A DNA stretch of 64,000 bases from Lamellibrachia satsuma (GCA_033239005.1 BSQZ01000011.1:2981001-3045000), one strand, 5' to 3'. Shown: positions 11,669-25,110, numbered from the stretch's first letter. Notes: a model not told the origin generated them from the letters alone. Numbers and translations: made by a program.

Positions 11669-12187
11669 CCAACTCAAATCACGCACGCAAGCTAAACTTA
11701 GCTTTTCCGCTAAACGTGTCCACTTGAAAACGACGGGAACTGCAGATGGCGCTGCAAACATGTTTGCCAGAAAGTACTACGGATCACGAGGTGCGAGATA
11801 TCCGCAGTTTTACTTTCGCGACGACAACAGCCGTAATACCAGTGGAAAGAAGGACACGGTAACCAGAAACGAGGATAAGCGACAGGGGAGGCTTCCATGT
11901 GACAAGATCTTATTCTTCTCCTAGGTTCCTTAATCTGATTCGCTCTCTATTTATCGTGATCTTCTGCCATTCCCTCCCACGCTCGGCTGTCAACATCTGA
12001 ACGTTCGAGACAGATATCTCTTAAAATAGTTCCCCCATCTTTATTGTGGTCTTCCTCGTTACCGTCTACCTAGTATTATGAACTTCTCTTTGCTCTCTTT
12101 GTCAAACTTTCCCCACTCATTATGTGGGCTCTCCGTCGTTGTTGGCTCCCACATACCTTCTTATTCAAGTGTTTCCGACGTGTTCTC
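11669..12187 (+). other. End segment of U1
   Basis: Conserved unit tail (QLKSRTQAKLSF-type frame on the plus strand, also near 20560 and 37015). Indels shift this frame between units (GCGAGATATCC is displaced in U3), so I see no maintained protein. Confidence 0.5.
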
Positions 12188-13061
12188 TTAACTCACCTAT
12201 CACTAAGTTAATTTTTTGGTATTCTCCGAACCCAGATTCCTTGTAATGGCTTCTGTAGTTCCTCCTTGCTATCTTCCACACTTCCACACAGTTCTTCTTG
12301 TTCCTATTGCCAATTCTCATCGATGATGCGAGTAGAGTTCTCGAATGTGCCAATATACGCCAGAACATCGAAACCACATGAATCCTCAGAAGCACGTCAT
12401 GCAATGCCACTTCGAAAGAAAGATTGTTCTCCATGTAGCAAGCCCTATGGGGCCTACTTCCCACCACCTACCGGACTTATGACGGCAAATCTCGCGAGAC
12501 TCTGTGCACGTGGTTTCACTGGGAGACCATCAAGGAAGAGCGTTACTGTTAAATGTTTGTTGTCGATTAAGAACACTTTCGGAATACGTTGTGACACATA
12601 CCGTCACCTTGTATACATACCATACAAGATCAGTATGCTATATTGTGTGCCGTATGCGTAGGCCCCTTAACTATGCTTGCACTGTACAGTGTAATTAATG
12701 TCCGCCATGGTACCCATGTGTCCACCGTGTAACCGGCGGTAAAGTGACGTCATACTAAATTGCAACGTGTGTAATTTAATTTATTTGACCTACTAGCATG
12801 TATATATCACAACAGTATTGGGTAAAACATAAATCATTACCATAATTGTTTTAGTTAATTCAAGAGTTGATATGAAGTCAGTAGTTATGTTAAACTTTGA
12901 TGCGCTTTTTTGTAGGAACGAATATAATGCCTCAATTTGAGAATGACCGGTATAACAAAATTATACATTTCAAGACCAAAATATAAATACCACGATAGTT
13001 AGAATTCTAGAGAACGATGCGTCAGACAAGCAGACGGTATTGCACAGCAAAACTGCAGAAA

Positions 13062-13712
13062 CAAAATGTACATGTATTGTGAATGAAGAACATGTACTGC
13101 GAATGAAGTACATGTGCTGTGGATGAGCTACATGTACTGTGAATGAAGTACATATACTGTGGATAAAGTACATGTGCTGTTAATGAAGTACATGTGCTGT
13201 GGATGAGCTACATGTGCTGTGGATGAGCTAAATGGTGTACTGTGAAGTGAAGTGCTTATACTGCGAATGAAGTAAATGTGGTGTGGATAAAGTACATGTA
13301 CTGTGAATGAAATACATGTACTGTGGATGAAGACCACGTGCTGTTAATAAAGTACATATGCTATGAGCTATATATACTGTGAATGAAGTACATGTGCTAT
13401 GGATGAGCTAAATGTACTGTGAATGAAGTACATGTGCTGTGGATGAGCTACATAAAGCATTATATACTTTAAATGCAGTTCTTGTAGTATGAATGCAGTG
13501 CTTGTAAATAAACGAAGTACAGTTGCTGTTAAAGAATTACATGTGCTGTGAATACAGTTCACGTATTGTGAATTTACATGTACTGTGAACGCAGTTCATG
13601 TTCTGTGAATGGTGTACATGTACTGTGAATGCAGTTCATGTTCTATGAATGAAGAACATGTTCTGTGAATGAAGTACCTGTACTGTGAATGCGGTTCATG
13701 TTCTATGCGACA
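13062..13712. repeat. Minisatellite, about 20-bp period (U2)
   Basis: Same array as in U1, with many more substitutions and different copy arrangement, including a broken stretch around 13220-13250 (AAATGGTGTACTGTGAAG). Confidence 0.85.
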
Positions 13713-14111
13713 CAAAACAACAGTAGTTGTACGGTGAAAAGTGCGCCTTCGCACCGGACGTGTCAAAGTCAGTCCATAAAAATTAGAAACGATGAAATTT
13801 TTTTTGGACAGTTAATATGCTCTACATGAATCTAACGCCATTCCCTTGACGCGTTGGGCAACTGTTGTGTAAGCTTTGCTTGGTTGTGGTGGTGGCTTAA
13901 ATTAGTACAATGTGCCAACTGTCTTCAGACGATGACAATGGCAAAGACTGGTCAAATACGTACTGCCTGACATTTTCTCATACCGATGTACGTTTTACCC
14001 ACGAACGGTTTATTTGGCAGTCAGTAGATCTCTGATCATCTGAATCACCTATCATCCGCAGCTACGTAATATGTAGCTATAGTCAAAAGTAGCCATGGAT
14101 CGACTACATTT

Positions 14112-14348
14112 TCATGACTTTCCACATGCGAGAGGTGAAGGACGATACACCAACGTGGCGAGATAGTGATCTTCTCCCTTGTCTGCTGCTTTACGGAGAA
14201 TACGTTTCACGATTTTCACGCCATTCTCTGCAAGTCCATTTGACTGTGGAACGTATGGGCTCGACACCTTGTGGTCGATGCCCCATTTATTTATGAACTG
14301 TTTAAATTTTGCACACACACACACACGCACGCACCCACACCCACACAC
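14112..14348 (-). pseudogene. Ty3/gypsy integrase fragment (U2)
   Basis: Same scrap as in U1 with substitutions (INKWGIDHKVSSPYVPQSNG). The PQSNGLAENGV segment here is closer to the typical integrase form than in U1. The upstream side again runs into an AC-rich microsatellite. Confidence 0.75.
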
Positions 14349-15113
14349 ACGTTACATAATGACAACAATTAATAGGACGAATCGATGAGAAATAGCACCG
14401 CTACTCCGCTAGTATTATGAACATGCGCGATTGAGCGATAGCGCTGCACAATTAAAGGTCGGTAACATTTGACAAATGTCGAGTTGTTATCTATATTTAA
14501 CCTTTATTTATATTTGTTAAATTGTAGATAACAGAAATCGCAATGTACGCACGCACGCACGAAAAGCAACAACAATAAAAGCGACAATAACTACATCACA
14601 TGTAAAACGGGAGCACGGCACTATTACGCATCCTTGTTCGTTAATTCTTGCCCGCCTTGTCCACCTTGCCCGCCTTTTATTTGCCCGTCTTTTAGGGTGC
14701 CCCGGTTTTGTGCGACAAACGGTGGCGCCACATCACGGAGCCTAGGTAATCGAGGCTAACAGATGCGTCCACCTGTTGTTGAACTTTCGATGATATCAAC
14801 AAGACTCGATATTGTATCAGTGAAGTTCTACGGATAATTAACAAAACATAGGTACATAGAGTTAATTAGTTAAAATGTTGGCGCATATAATGCTTAAACT
14901 GGTGGAATACACATGTTGCCGTTATATCGCCCACTTTACAAATAATAACTTAAATGTTAAACACCATCAAATGCGGGGCTAATGCCCCGTTCATGAGTGT
15001 GGAAATAAATACATGAAATAGTAGTATTGTGAAATTACATATGAAAAGATTAAAAATGCAAAAAGAAAGTACAATAGACAATAGAATAATATAAATTGCT
15101 CACTACTTTGTAA

Positions 15114-15559
15114 GGAGTCAGACCACAGTTGAAAATTGCATTGGTGGCCATGTTAACGTTTTGTTAGAAAACGTGACCACTAAAAATTCTGAAACTTTTT
15201 CACAGCAACTGCCATCATCTCATTGACATGTTGACCAAGTTTTATCAAAATCACATACCTCCAGCTCTTTTAAAACGCCCCGACGTGCGATGCCCATCAA
15301 TTTTTACAAAAATAGCCTTGTATTCATGCGCCCACGTGGCCCATAGCAGAAAAATTCCCATAAATCCCTCCGCCTTTTAAACTCTCAAAAAAATGCACCA
15401 TTTCACAGCCAATAGCTTCTACAAACAAACCTGCGAATATGCCTGCTCAATTGCACTTATGTCACATCATACGAATTCTTTAAATTCACATATCGCAATT
15501 TAATACGCCCTACATTCGTGTGAAACAATAAACAGGAAGGTCAACTGTGGTCTTACCCC
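15114..15559. mobile_element. Harbinger-like MITE, only in U2
   Basis: 446-bp insertion relative to U1, U3 and U4. The ends are inverted: left GGAGTCAGACCACAGTTGA, right (reverse complement) GGGGTAAGACCACAGTTGAC. It is flanked by TAA on both sides where the empty sites have a single TAA (TTTGTAAATAC). There is no coding frame. A 3-bp TAA target duplication with GG-starting termini fits a non-autonomous PIF/Harbinger element. That assignment is inference from family knowledge. Confidence 0.8.
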
Positions 15560-17010
15560 TAAATACAAATGACCCGGTCCCGGATGGTTCGGCCCAAGAC
15601 TGGTTCGGCCCATGCTGACGGTTTGGTTTGGCCTAGTTGTTTTGGCCCACACAGACGGATTGTTCGGTCCACTTCGCTGAAAAGCGTGTCGCTATTGAAA
15701 TCCGCTATGGTTGATTCGGACCACACTAGTAGCGCCTAACGGAATTCTAAGCGGCGGAATTGTAAGAATAGTGGTTTCGGCCTATAGCCGATTCTAAAAA
15801 AATTATGATTGCCCACAAAAACATACACACACACTAATATAATTATCACAGAGCAATTTCCATTAGATAATTTATATGACGTAATAAATTTAAGATTATC
15901 AACCGACCAGTTAGTACTATATCGTCAAAGTTGGGAAATTATTTAATTTGACGATTAAGGCAACTCAGTGCAACTGACTACATTATATGGAGTTTTAAAC
16001 TTGTTTTTGCATCTTCATCTGTATATATGTTTATGTTTAATAAACAATTTAATTCTTAACACATCTGTACGTTTTTCAAGATAAGCTAATAATTTAGCAT
16101 ATCTTATTTCCCAGTTACAACACATTACAACACATAACAACTTGCAAAAAGTCAAGTAAAAATAATGAATGTAATAACACGGTCCAACGACTACATTTTC
16201 CAGTTATAATACGGTAGTTGTTTCGGCCCACAGATTCGGCCCATGCGAGCAAAAAACTTTCACGGTCCACCGGTTGCGAAAACAGTCCACTCCCACCAAT
16301 TTCCCATGAAAATCAATGCCTGAATGGCTAGACCTGGTCAATTCTTAATTGAATTGGAATTGAATTAGAACTGAATTGATTAAAAGCAAAGCATATTGAA
16401 CTGTTGAATTGAATGGATGATCAGTTCACATAAAACAGTGCATTTATTTTTTTCTATATAAATTTACACATAGACAGCAAAATATGTTACAGTTTAGTAA
16501 CTCTTAAGATTTACTTCCACTTAATTAAAATGATAGGGTGTTGTAAGGTTATTTTGAAGTCAATAAAGGGTGCAACACCTGTTCTAGCAAGAAAACGTGT
16601 AACTGGTTTGTATGCTGAAACTGGTCATGCTCTTTGTGAGTGTTAGGAACAATTGGAATCATTACTTTGCAAAACCAAAACAGCAAAGGGGAGTAACTGG
16701 CTAATCCTTGAGTGGGTATTTTCGGAAGCTGTAAACCTATCAGCCTTCAGGTCTTTTCGTGTTTGAGTAATGCCTTAGCCATTTTATGTGCATTATATTT
16801 CTACTGTTCTCTGGCTGTTAACATATACAGTATATTAATAGTTGCTAAAAAAATTTAAACTAAATTAATTGAATCCAAGTCTGGCAATCCATGATATGGA
16901 GACAAAGACAAAGAACATCAATATTAGTTACTATGATTTATCTAAATAAAATAATTTATATACCTATGTAATTGTTGTTGTTGTATTTTCAGTGAGCCAT
17001 CACTTCTGCC

Positions 17011-17221
17011 ATGAAATCTGAAGAAGAACAGTACATCTCCACATGGAATCAGTTGCTATGCTCAGATGCAGCACCGGAAGACGCCCGATGCACTCCAGCA
17101 GACGTCAGTCAAAAGAGAGTATCTTCAAACAGCCAGTCTCCCACTGGGTCTCCAACCTGTGGATGTGTTGCTTCAGTCAGTCTGGTGAAACAGAGTTGTG
17201 ATGATTACCAAGTCTTACAAG
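17011..17221 (+). CDS. Zinc-finger gene U2, first coding exon
   Basis: Same exon as 4397-4607: acceptor TTTTCAG before it, start codon, 70 codons plus one base, donor TACAAG|GTATAC. Amino-acid changes from U1 are few (for example EDARC for EDTRC and LVKQS for LAKQS). Confidence 0.65.
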
Positions 17222-17812
17222 GTATACATTATGACGGGGAACTAGAAACATCCCTACATAAAGATACAGAATGTGTAATTTACAGAAACGCCTTCATATC
17301 TACGAGGGTTAGTAGTTTGGTTTACACTCAAACTTGAAGTCAACTGCATTATATCAATTACAGTAGCAATTCCATTTCTAACATACCAGTTCCATCTCTA
17401 GCATGCCAATTCCAAAATTCCACTTATTTGTTTGCATTATGTACCATGATATGCAGAAATTAAGTAAGACTACTCTAAAACAAATGCTATTTTTTGCATT
17501 GATGTTTGTGGTTGTTCAGTTCACATACTGATATTTAGATATTGAATTGGTATTTTGGAGATGGAATTGGGATTTGTATGAACAATTGGTTTGGAATTGA
17601 TATAATGCTATTGGCCCCAAGTATGGTGTCTTCCATACTAATCAGTGAGCCTAGGTATTTGCACTTTGGCACCAGTTCAGTCTCACCAATCTGTACTGTA
17701 CCATTCAGATATCATATTTGACTTCACTTCATTACTAATGAGTAAAATACTATTGTTTTTTAATAAACATTTTAACACTAAGATAAGAAACATTGTTCTG
17801 ATCTTCATAAAG

Positions 17813-19626
17813 GTCTGAGAAGCATAAAGTCTGAAGAACACCCAGCAGAGATACATTCTCAAGAAGGATTCCTTCTGTTTGAAAAGATGTGTCACCAAAA
17901 GGACAGAGTACCAGCAGATTACAGCAAGCCACACATCCAAGTGAATTCAGAGAATGTTGAATCTGATGACTGTAAGAGCAACAGCGGAGAGATAAGAAAG
18001 TGGGTAGTGTGTGGGGGAGGTTTGTTGAAAGAGGTCTTGAAAGTGGAACACACAGATTTGTCAGTACAAACACCAAAGGATTCAAGTGAGAACATTGGTC
18101 AAAAAGAACAATACAACGATGGGAGTATCTCAGAAGTCAGTGTAACATGCACGAAAGTGACTCCAATCATTAGCTCTGCATGTACAGTGCAATTCATGCA
18201 ACCCAGTCCCTCTAATGGCCTTGAAATAACTAACACAGTTAGTGGCCTTGAAATAACTAACACAGGTGAGAAGCAAAACTCTTGTACCTCATATGAAAAG
18301 TTCCTTGCAAACTCAAAACTGAAACCAAGTCAAAGGGTTCCCACCTGTACTTGTTCTATGTGTGGAAAATCATTTGCAACATCCAGTAACCTTATGACTC
18401 ATCAAACGATTCACACGTGTGTGAAGCCATACGGTTGTGCCATATGTGGAAAATCATTCTCAACATCCAGTTACCTTAAGACTCATCAAAAGATTCACAC
18501 ATGTGTGAAGCTGCACACTTGTGCCACATGTGGAAAATCATTCGCCACATCCAGTAAACTTAAGTCTCATCAAAAGATTCACACAGATGTGAAGCCGTAC
18601 ACTTGTGCCACGTGTGGAAAATCATTCATCAGATCTGGGAACCTTAAGACTCATCAAAAGATGCACACAGTTGTGAAGCCGTACACTTGTGCCACATGTG
18701 GAAAATCATTCACCACATCTGCAAACCTTAAGACTCATCAAAATATTCACATGGGTGTGAAGCCGTTCACTTGTGCCACATGTGGAAAATCATTCTCCAC
18801 GTCCAGTTACCTTAAGATTCATCAAAAGATTCACACAGATGTAAATCTGTACACTTGTGCCACATGTGGAAAATCATTCTCAACATCCAGTTACCTTAAG
18901 ACTCATCAAAAGATTCACACAGGTGTAAATCTGTACACTTGTGCCACATGTGGAAAATCATTCACCACATCCAGTGTCCTTAAGTCTCATCAAAACATTC
19001 ACACAGGTGTGAAGCCGTACACTTGTACCACATGTGGAAAATCATTCACCAAATCAGGAAACCTTAAGAGTCATCAAAGTATTCACACAGGTATGAAGCT
19101 ATACACTTGTGCCACATGTGGAAAATCATACATCACATCCAGTAACCTTAAGACTCATCAAAAGGTTCACGTGGGTGTGAAGCCGTACACTTGTGCCATA
19201 TGTAGAAAATCATTCTCAACGTCCAATTACTTTAAGACTCATCAAAAGATTCACACAGGTGTGAAAACATACACTTGTGCCACCTGTGGAAAATCATTCA
19301 TCACATCCAGTAACCTTAAGACTCATGAAAGGATTCACACAGGTGTGAAGCCGTACACATGTGCTACATGTGGAAAATCATTCACAGTATCTGGAAACCT
19401 TAGGAGTCATAACAACATTCACACAGGTGTGAAACCGTACACTTGTTCTACATGTGGAAAATCATTCATCACATCCAGTATCCTTAAGACTCATCAAAAG
19501 GTTCACACGGGTGTGAAGCCGTACACTTGTGCCACATGTGGAAAATCATTCACAACGTCCGGCAACCTTAAGCAGCATCAACTGCTTCACACACGTGTGA
19601 AGGTGTACACTTGTGCCACATATTGA
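17813..19626 (+). CDS. C2H2 zinc-finger protein, main exon (U2)
   Basis: With 17011-17221 this gives 674 residues. The acceptor is CATAAAG (17812). The leader matches U1 closely, including the tandem GLEITNT. Fifteen intact fingers follow, again with TSSNLKTH-type helices and linkers TGVKP, TCVKL, TDVKP and TRVKV. Finger 16 is cut at CATY by TGA where U1 and U3 read CATCGTSF. The middle of the array has a different order of finger variants from U1/U3 (for example IRSGNLKTHQKMH is unique), so the arrays were rearranged or converted independently. The possible poly(A) signal ATTAAA is at 20295-20300. Confidence 0.8.
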
Positions 19627-20112
19627 ACATCATTCAAAACCTCTGGTAACCTTAAGGCTCATGAACAAATCCACACAGGTGTGAAGGCTTACATTTGTTC
19701 TATGCATGGAAAATCGTTATCAAGCTCCAGTGCCATTTCTCATCATAAACGAATTCATAATGGTTTGAAACCATTCACTTGTGTTCCACATGTGGCACTT
19801 CATTCAAATCCTCTGGTAACCTCAATACGCATAAAAAAATTCACACAGGTGTCAAGACATACACTTGTTCTATGTGTGGAAAATCATTCATAAGACGTTA
19901 CTCCCTCAAGTTGCATGAAGGAATTCACACAGGTACGAAACCTTACATATGTTCAACATGTGGAAAATCATTCTCATATCCCAGTTCCAATGTTAAACAT
20001 CAACGCATTCACATTCGTATGAAACCTTAGATTTGTTCAACATGTGGAAAATCATTCTTAGATCCCAGTTCCATGGTAAACATAAACGGATTCATACAGG
20101 TGTGAAGCAGTA
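19627..20112 (+). pseudogene. Lost C-terminal fingers of the U2 zinc-finger gene
   Basis: Beyond the TGA the frame resumes with TSFKTSGNLKAHEQ, a finger whose second Cys is His (CSMHGKSL), and SAISHHKRIHNG, which keeps the two bases deleted in U1/U3. A 2-nt insertion follows at CTTGTGTTCC. Three more fingers are in the shifted frame up to the TAG after HIRMKP, which is common to all units. Confidence 0.75.
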
Positions 20113-21101
20113 GACTTGATTGATGTGTGGAAGATTGTTCAAAAAGTCCAATAAGTAAGATTTGTGAAAAGAGGTGGAAAATTTGTCACAGTCTTGTCAC
20201 ATTCTAAATTTCAAGTTTCTGTGAATTCAAAGCGTTTAATGTAGGAATGTTACTCGCTACATGGGATGTTCACCTTTGTAACTGGCTGCATAGAATTAAA
20301 GTGTGTTTTAAGAAATGGCTTCAATATTTGTCCAGTGTTCTATGTTGGATATTTTTGTTATTATACAGCGACTGAAGCCCCTGTGGCATAGGTATCAGGA
20401 ACTACTAGCGACCACGAACGTAACACATTGACCTGTTCCCATCCCAAGAGGTGCCCCTATAATGACCATGTCGTAATATATATATATTTATTATATATTA
20501 GGCATGGCAGCTGGAACGTTATACGAACAGACAAAAAGAGAGAGTAGGGTCAATGGTGAGGAAGTACCAACTGAAATCACGCACGCAAGCTAAACTTAGC
20601 TTTTCCGCTAAACGTGTCCACTTGAAAACGACGGGAACTGCAGATGGCGCTGCAAATATGTTTGCCAGAAAGCACTACGAATCACGAGGTGCGAGATATC
20701 CGCAGTTCTACTTTCGCGACAACAGCCGTAATACCAGTGGAACGAAGAACACGGTAACCAGGAACGAGGATAAGCGACAGGGGAGGCTTCCAGGTGACAA
20801 GATGACGAACCTGCATCTCAAATCTTATTCTTCTCCTAGGTTCCTTAATCTGATTCGCTCTCTATGTATCGTGATCTTCTGCCATTCTCTCCTACGCTCG
20901 GCTGTCAACATCTGAACGTTCGAGATAGATATCTCTTAAAATAGTTCCCCATCTTTATTTTGGTCTTCCTCGTCGCCTTCTACCTAGTATTATGAACTTC
21001 TCTTTGCTCTCTTTGTCAAAATTTCCCCACTCATTATGTGGGCTCTCCGTCGTTGTTGGCTCCCACATACCTTCTTATTCAAGTGTTTCCGACGTGTTCT
21101 C
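20113..21101 (+). other. 3' region and tail of U2
   Basis: Non-coding tail as in U1 without the LINE. It has a short TA repeat at 20475-20488 and an uninterrupted LINE target site (GAGGAAGTACCAACTG near 20561). Confidence 0.7.
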
Positions 21102-21299
21102 TTAAAGGGGGGGGGGGGTGAAGCACTCGAACAACCATAGCCCAAACATAATAACATACCATTTACAGTATATATCACCCTTATATGATGGGCGCAACGC
21201 CACGGTAATTTTGTAATATCCTTTTTAACTTTGCCATTATCTTCGCTGGGCGGCGCCATATTGCTCTGCGGGGGGCTCAGCGGCAGAGTGGTTTGAGTA

Positions 21300-22910
21300 C
21301 GAGCTCCTGGCACCGCGTTCACACAGTAAAAACCTCTCGGAAAAACGGCCGAAACGCATGGAAAATCAAATAAAAAGAAAACTGGTGTGCACTGGATGGC
21401 TCCTGGATATATCAACTAGTACTACAAATGCAAGGAAAAAACTTTTGATCGACTTCCGAGGAAGAATTTGCAGCGGAAAAGGTGGTTGCAAATGCGGAAA
21501 TTGCCGTGTCCGCCAGGCGCAGGCTCTGCGAGTGACCACTTTTCCGATGCAGATTACAAGACAAAAGACTATGTGATGAGCATGGACAGACGGTGAGCAA
21601 CAAGATGTCATTCTTGGTCAAAGACACCGTTCCATCTGAGATCTTTTTTTCGCATATGACCATGCATCTACAGACTATTCTGCGACAAGGAAACGTCAGA
21701 TATCAGAGGGCAGAGCGATGCGTAGGAAGCGACGAGCCGAAACCAGGTTAGTAAATTGGATTACCGTTACCATTGTGACTTATCACTACGATTACAATAT
21801 AGTTCCACCCCAATAAGCACAGCAGTGCTTCAACGTCAGCATTTATATGACCCACAGTAAATCGAAATGTATGAATACAATAAAGTGCGAGTAAGTGTTA
21901 ATAGTTTGATATAATTACGAGTGTTTTCCAATCCGCCGATTTATTTTCGACGTGATCAGACGTACCATCAATACGTGGGTGGCCGTATTCAAAACAATAA
22001 CAATAACTCAGTAAGTTCTACAGGATATACTGCAGCCTCATAACATGGGCCATGGCGTATGTACTAGGCAACATTATTCAAGAAAATAATTTGATATTAT
22101 TTATTGACAGTCATAATAAGTCTCATACTCTTGTGTTCTAAATGCCTAGAGAGCAAGTGGCAAGCGTAAGGCTAAGCCTGGGGGGGTTAGATGCATGGGA
22201 GAAACACGACCAAAAGACAGTATAGACTATAGTGCAACAGAAGCCTACTGTTGCTGTTTACATTTCAAATTCTTTATGGAAATATTTAAAATATACAAAT
22301 ACTTTCATTGTGATTAAGTGCAAATGCAGTTACAAAAACTTTTTAAAAGTATTTAAATATTTAAGTAAAATGCATTTCACCCATGCAATGTCTAGCTGGA
22401 AAGGAAACTAACTAAGGCATCGTCATCTACCCAGTTGAACACTGTCAGATTACACGTCTGCTTTCTATAATGACACTTTACAATTTCTGTCTGAATTCTT
22501 GTGACTTGACAATATGGCAAAATTATATAAAATTAATTTGCTTTATTGATCTGATTAAACCCCACATGTAATAACCGGAAGTTCATAGAGATGTATTAAT
22601 TACATTTTATTCTAAGTCGACTGATAACACTGTAATGAATATCATGGGGGAGGGGGCAATTGTCGGCACCCCACAATAGTATTAGTACAAGCTGTACATA
22701 TGAAGGAAGTATATCAGGCATGGGGTCAATTCTGTTTTGTAAATTCCAAAAAATCAGTTCTAATTCCGCCTTGCAAAAAATCAATTCCAACTGTTAAAAT
22801 GCTAGGCTAAAGAAAAATTCAAATCCAGTTCGTTTTAACACAGTTTTATTTGTCACGTGTGCACAATCATATTTAATCAGATATGATTAAAAAATTATTG
22901 TTCGTTAAAT
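21300..22910. other. Left interior of the TTAA element, no gene recognised
   Basis: Contains short frames only, including one with RICSGKGGCKCGNC near 21460-21510 followed by coding-like sequence to about 21740. It is too short and uncertain to call. The rest is AT-rich without features. Confidence 0.4.
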
Positions 22911-22911
22911 G

Positions 22912-22919
22912 CACACACA

Positions 22920-22963
<44 letters not shown>

Positions 22964-22974
22964 CACACACACAC
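22912..22974. repeat. ACGC then AC microsatellite
   Basis: CACACACACGCACGCACGC followed by (AC)n. Confidence 0.9.
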
Positions 22975-23246
22975 TGCGACACCTCTCCTGGATTTCTGCT
23001 AACAAAACCAGACATTTTGGACAGCCCTGGACAGTTGGGTCATTAATATGAGTTTTGAACAGTTTCCCCTGTTTATATCGGGTCCAGGTCATTTGCCCCC
23101 CTTCCGGACATTTGCCCCTTTGTCACTTGCCCCCAGACATTAGCCCTTTGCCTTATTCAAAACCTGGACATTTGCCCCCTGTCCATAGCTTCTGGATTAT
23201 TTGTAAGTTTTTTTTAAGAAATGTTTTTTTAACTTCTGAACATGAA

Positions 23247-23396
<150 letters not shown>

Positions 23397-23844
23397 CTAA
23401 TTGCAATTAATGTTCTTTGTGCCAGATCAGCCAAGTAAATTACTTTATGTAGTTGGAGATGATCCTGTAATCAAAGGATTATCTTTATTGCAATTGTGGA
23501 AGAAGCCAGTGACATTAGGACCTGGACATGTTAGGACAATTGAGGATATTTGAAAGAAGCCATCTCAACAAGGTTTCTTTTGAATTGCATTTACCATGGA
23601 GAGTTGGAGTGACTCCATTTTCCTATAAAACTGGATGCACAAGCCAGAGTTGTCAGAATTCACTTATAACTTCACCATGGAAATTACTACTAGCATTTGA
23701 GGAGGTCAGAAGCTATGTTTTGTGTGTCATTCCTGCACCAAGAAGGGGGACCAACAAGATTACTCTTCAATGGGAGTGAAGCCAGCGTCAATCCTGATCA
23801 TGCAAGGGTGCTGTGGTCACTGATCTGATCTCCAGATCCAGAAT

Positions 23845-24036
23845 GTGATCAACAAGACTGCCTGCAACCATGATGGTGACACGGCACAGATAGAAGCTGC
23901 CAAGGTCCGTGAGGACCTGAAAACTAAGGCAGCTAATACCAGGGGCACTCCAAACCAGTTGATCTCTGACTCGTTACTGTCCACCACTGTTTGTGGAAGC
24001 ATCACCCCAAGAACCCATCTTCCACCACTGATCTGA
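23845..24036 (+). pseudogene. FLYWCH/MULE-type transposase-associated fragment
   Basis: The frame reads NKTACNHDGDTAQIEAAKVR, then EDLKTKAANTRGTPNQLISD and SLLSTT. From memory this resembles the conserved stretch after FLYWCH zinc fingers in Mutator-like transposon proteins (H-N-H-x-PD-x-A-x-IEA-x-KVR, then A-x-x-TR-x-TP-x-x-x-I). The Cys/Trp-rich FLYWCH core and the catalytic domain are not visible, and the frame ends at 24036. It is probably a remnant. The assignment rests on pattern memory and is not certain. Confidence 0.4.
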
Positions 24037-24239
24037 CTATCAATGATACCTGGAAGACAACTGGTGCCAAAATCATCTCATACACACTCCAGTGGATAGG
24101 CCATTGCATTAGGCTAAAGTGACTTCGACTTGTCATTGAATGTTATGTTATTGTAGTAATAATGATAAAAATGCAAACTGATTTTCACTTGTCAACTATC
24201 ATAGAAAAAAGGGGCAGATGTCCGGGGGGGGAGCAAATA

Positions 24240-25110
24240 TACTAGGAGGCAGATTTATATCGCTATCAGTTGTGGTATCATTGATATTTCATCAAATTTA
24301 CTGGAAAGTTTGAGTCTTCAACATCCTAATCTCCAACATGTATTCTCCATGGGGACATTTTGAATTACTACAAAGGGCAAACCCTACAGCCACATGTAAC
24401 AGCATTGTACAGGTGACCAGTGACATGTTTAGTATGGGAAACTTGTGGGCTGAACATTAGGCTTGGATAAACAAGGGGCTGCATTCAAGTGGGGCAGGCT
24501 TCCTCTCTCACACAAAGGGAATGAACAGGCAGGTGCCCTTAATTGGCAATCTCTGTAAATAAACCTTGTACACTGAGAAAGAAAATCAGGCCTGAATGGT
24601 CTGATTCTAGTTTTACTGTCTGTTACAGTAACTTAATATTTCTTTTTGATGCAAATGCTTGATTATATTGATCTTGGTCACAATGTTTCAATACCAGAGT
24701 AGACAGTGTCTATGTGGTAATGTTGACAACTTCCTGGCTGTTACCAGATTCAGGGTGACATGCTAATAACAGACAAATATGATTTTAAAAGTAATATATG
24801 TAAATATAAGGGTAAATATTAACAGTATCAAGTCAATAATTCCAACAAAATCAATTCCAATTAAAAAAAAAAAAATTCTGAGAAAAAAAATTCCAATAAA
24901 AATTCCAATTCCAGAACTAGAACTGAGGGTCAGTTCCAATTCCGGAATGGAATTGACGACATGCCTGAAGTATATTCATGACAATATATTTTCTCTGTGT
25001 ACTACAGCAACAGTCATGAACACTATAATTGAATTGAAACAAGCTTATGTCTGTGGGGATTTTGTCCATGCACCATACTATCTAGCAGATGCTTTCAGTA
25101 TAATACCTAA
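24240..25110. other. No gene seen; short AATTCCA repeats
   Basis: Non-coding sequence with irregular repeats of AATTCCAATTCC type and A-runs at 24820-24950. Confidence 0.5.

Larger units (their letters stand above)
1..12187 (+). repeat. Tandem unit U1 (left edge cut by window)
   Basis: First of four head-to-tail copies of a zinc-finger locus. It is recognised because the same order of segments recurs from 12188, 28872 and 37530. The segments are a decayed frame, minisatellite, integrase scrap, ACGC repeat, small exon, zinc-finger exon and TA repeat. Position 1 corresponds to about 12231 in U2, so only the first few dozen bases are missing. U1 is enlarged by a 3.6-kb LINE at 8052-11663. Outside the zinc-finger exon it is almost identical to U3 and clearly more distant from U2 and U4. 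The junction with U2 reads TTCTCTTAACTCACC. Confidence 0.9.
12188..21105 (+). repeat. Tandem unit U2
   Basis: Second copy of the zinc-finger locus, following U1 directly. It differs from U1/U3 throughout by substitutions and small indels. It carries a private 446-bp MITE (15114-15559) and extra bases in the TTCGG-motif spacer near 15650-15700. It ends at TTAA (21102-21105), beyond which unrelated sequence starts. Confidence 0.9.

Noticed and set aside
11628..11924. 98-codon frame in the unit tail (also 20553-20915 and 36953-37192)
   Set aside because: The frame is shifted by indels between units, and the opposite strand is equally open in U3. There is no sign of selection.
21270..21330. GGCTCAGCGGCAGAGTGG resembles a tRNA A box
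   Set aside because: No B box or cloverleaf follows at the right distance. Part of it (GAGTGGTTTGAGT) is instead a subterminal repeat of the TTAA element.
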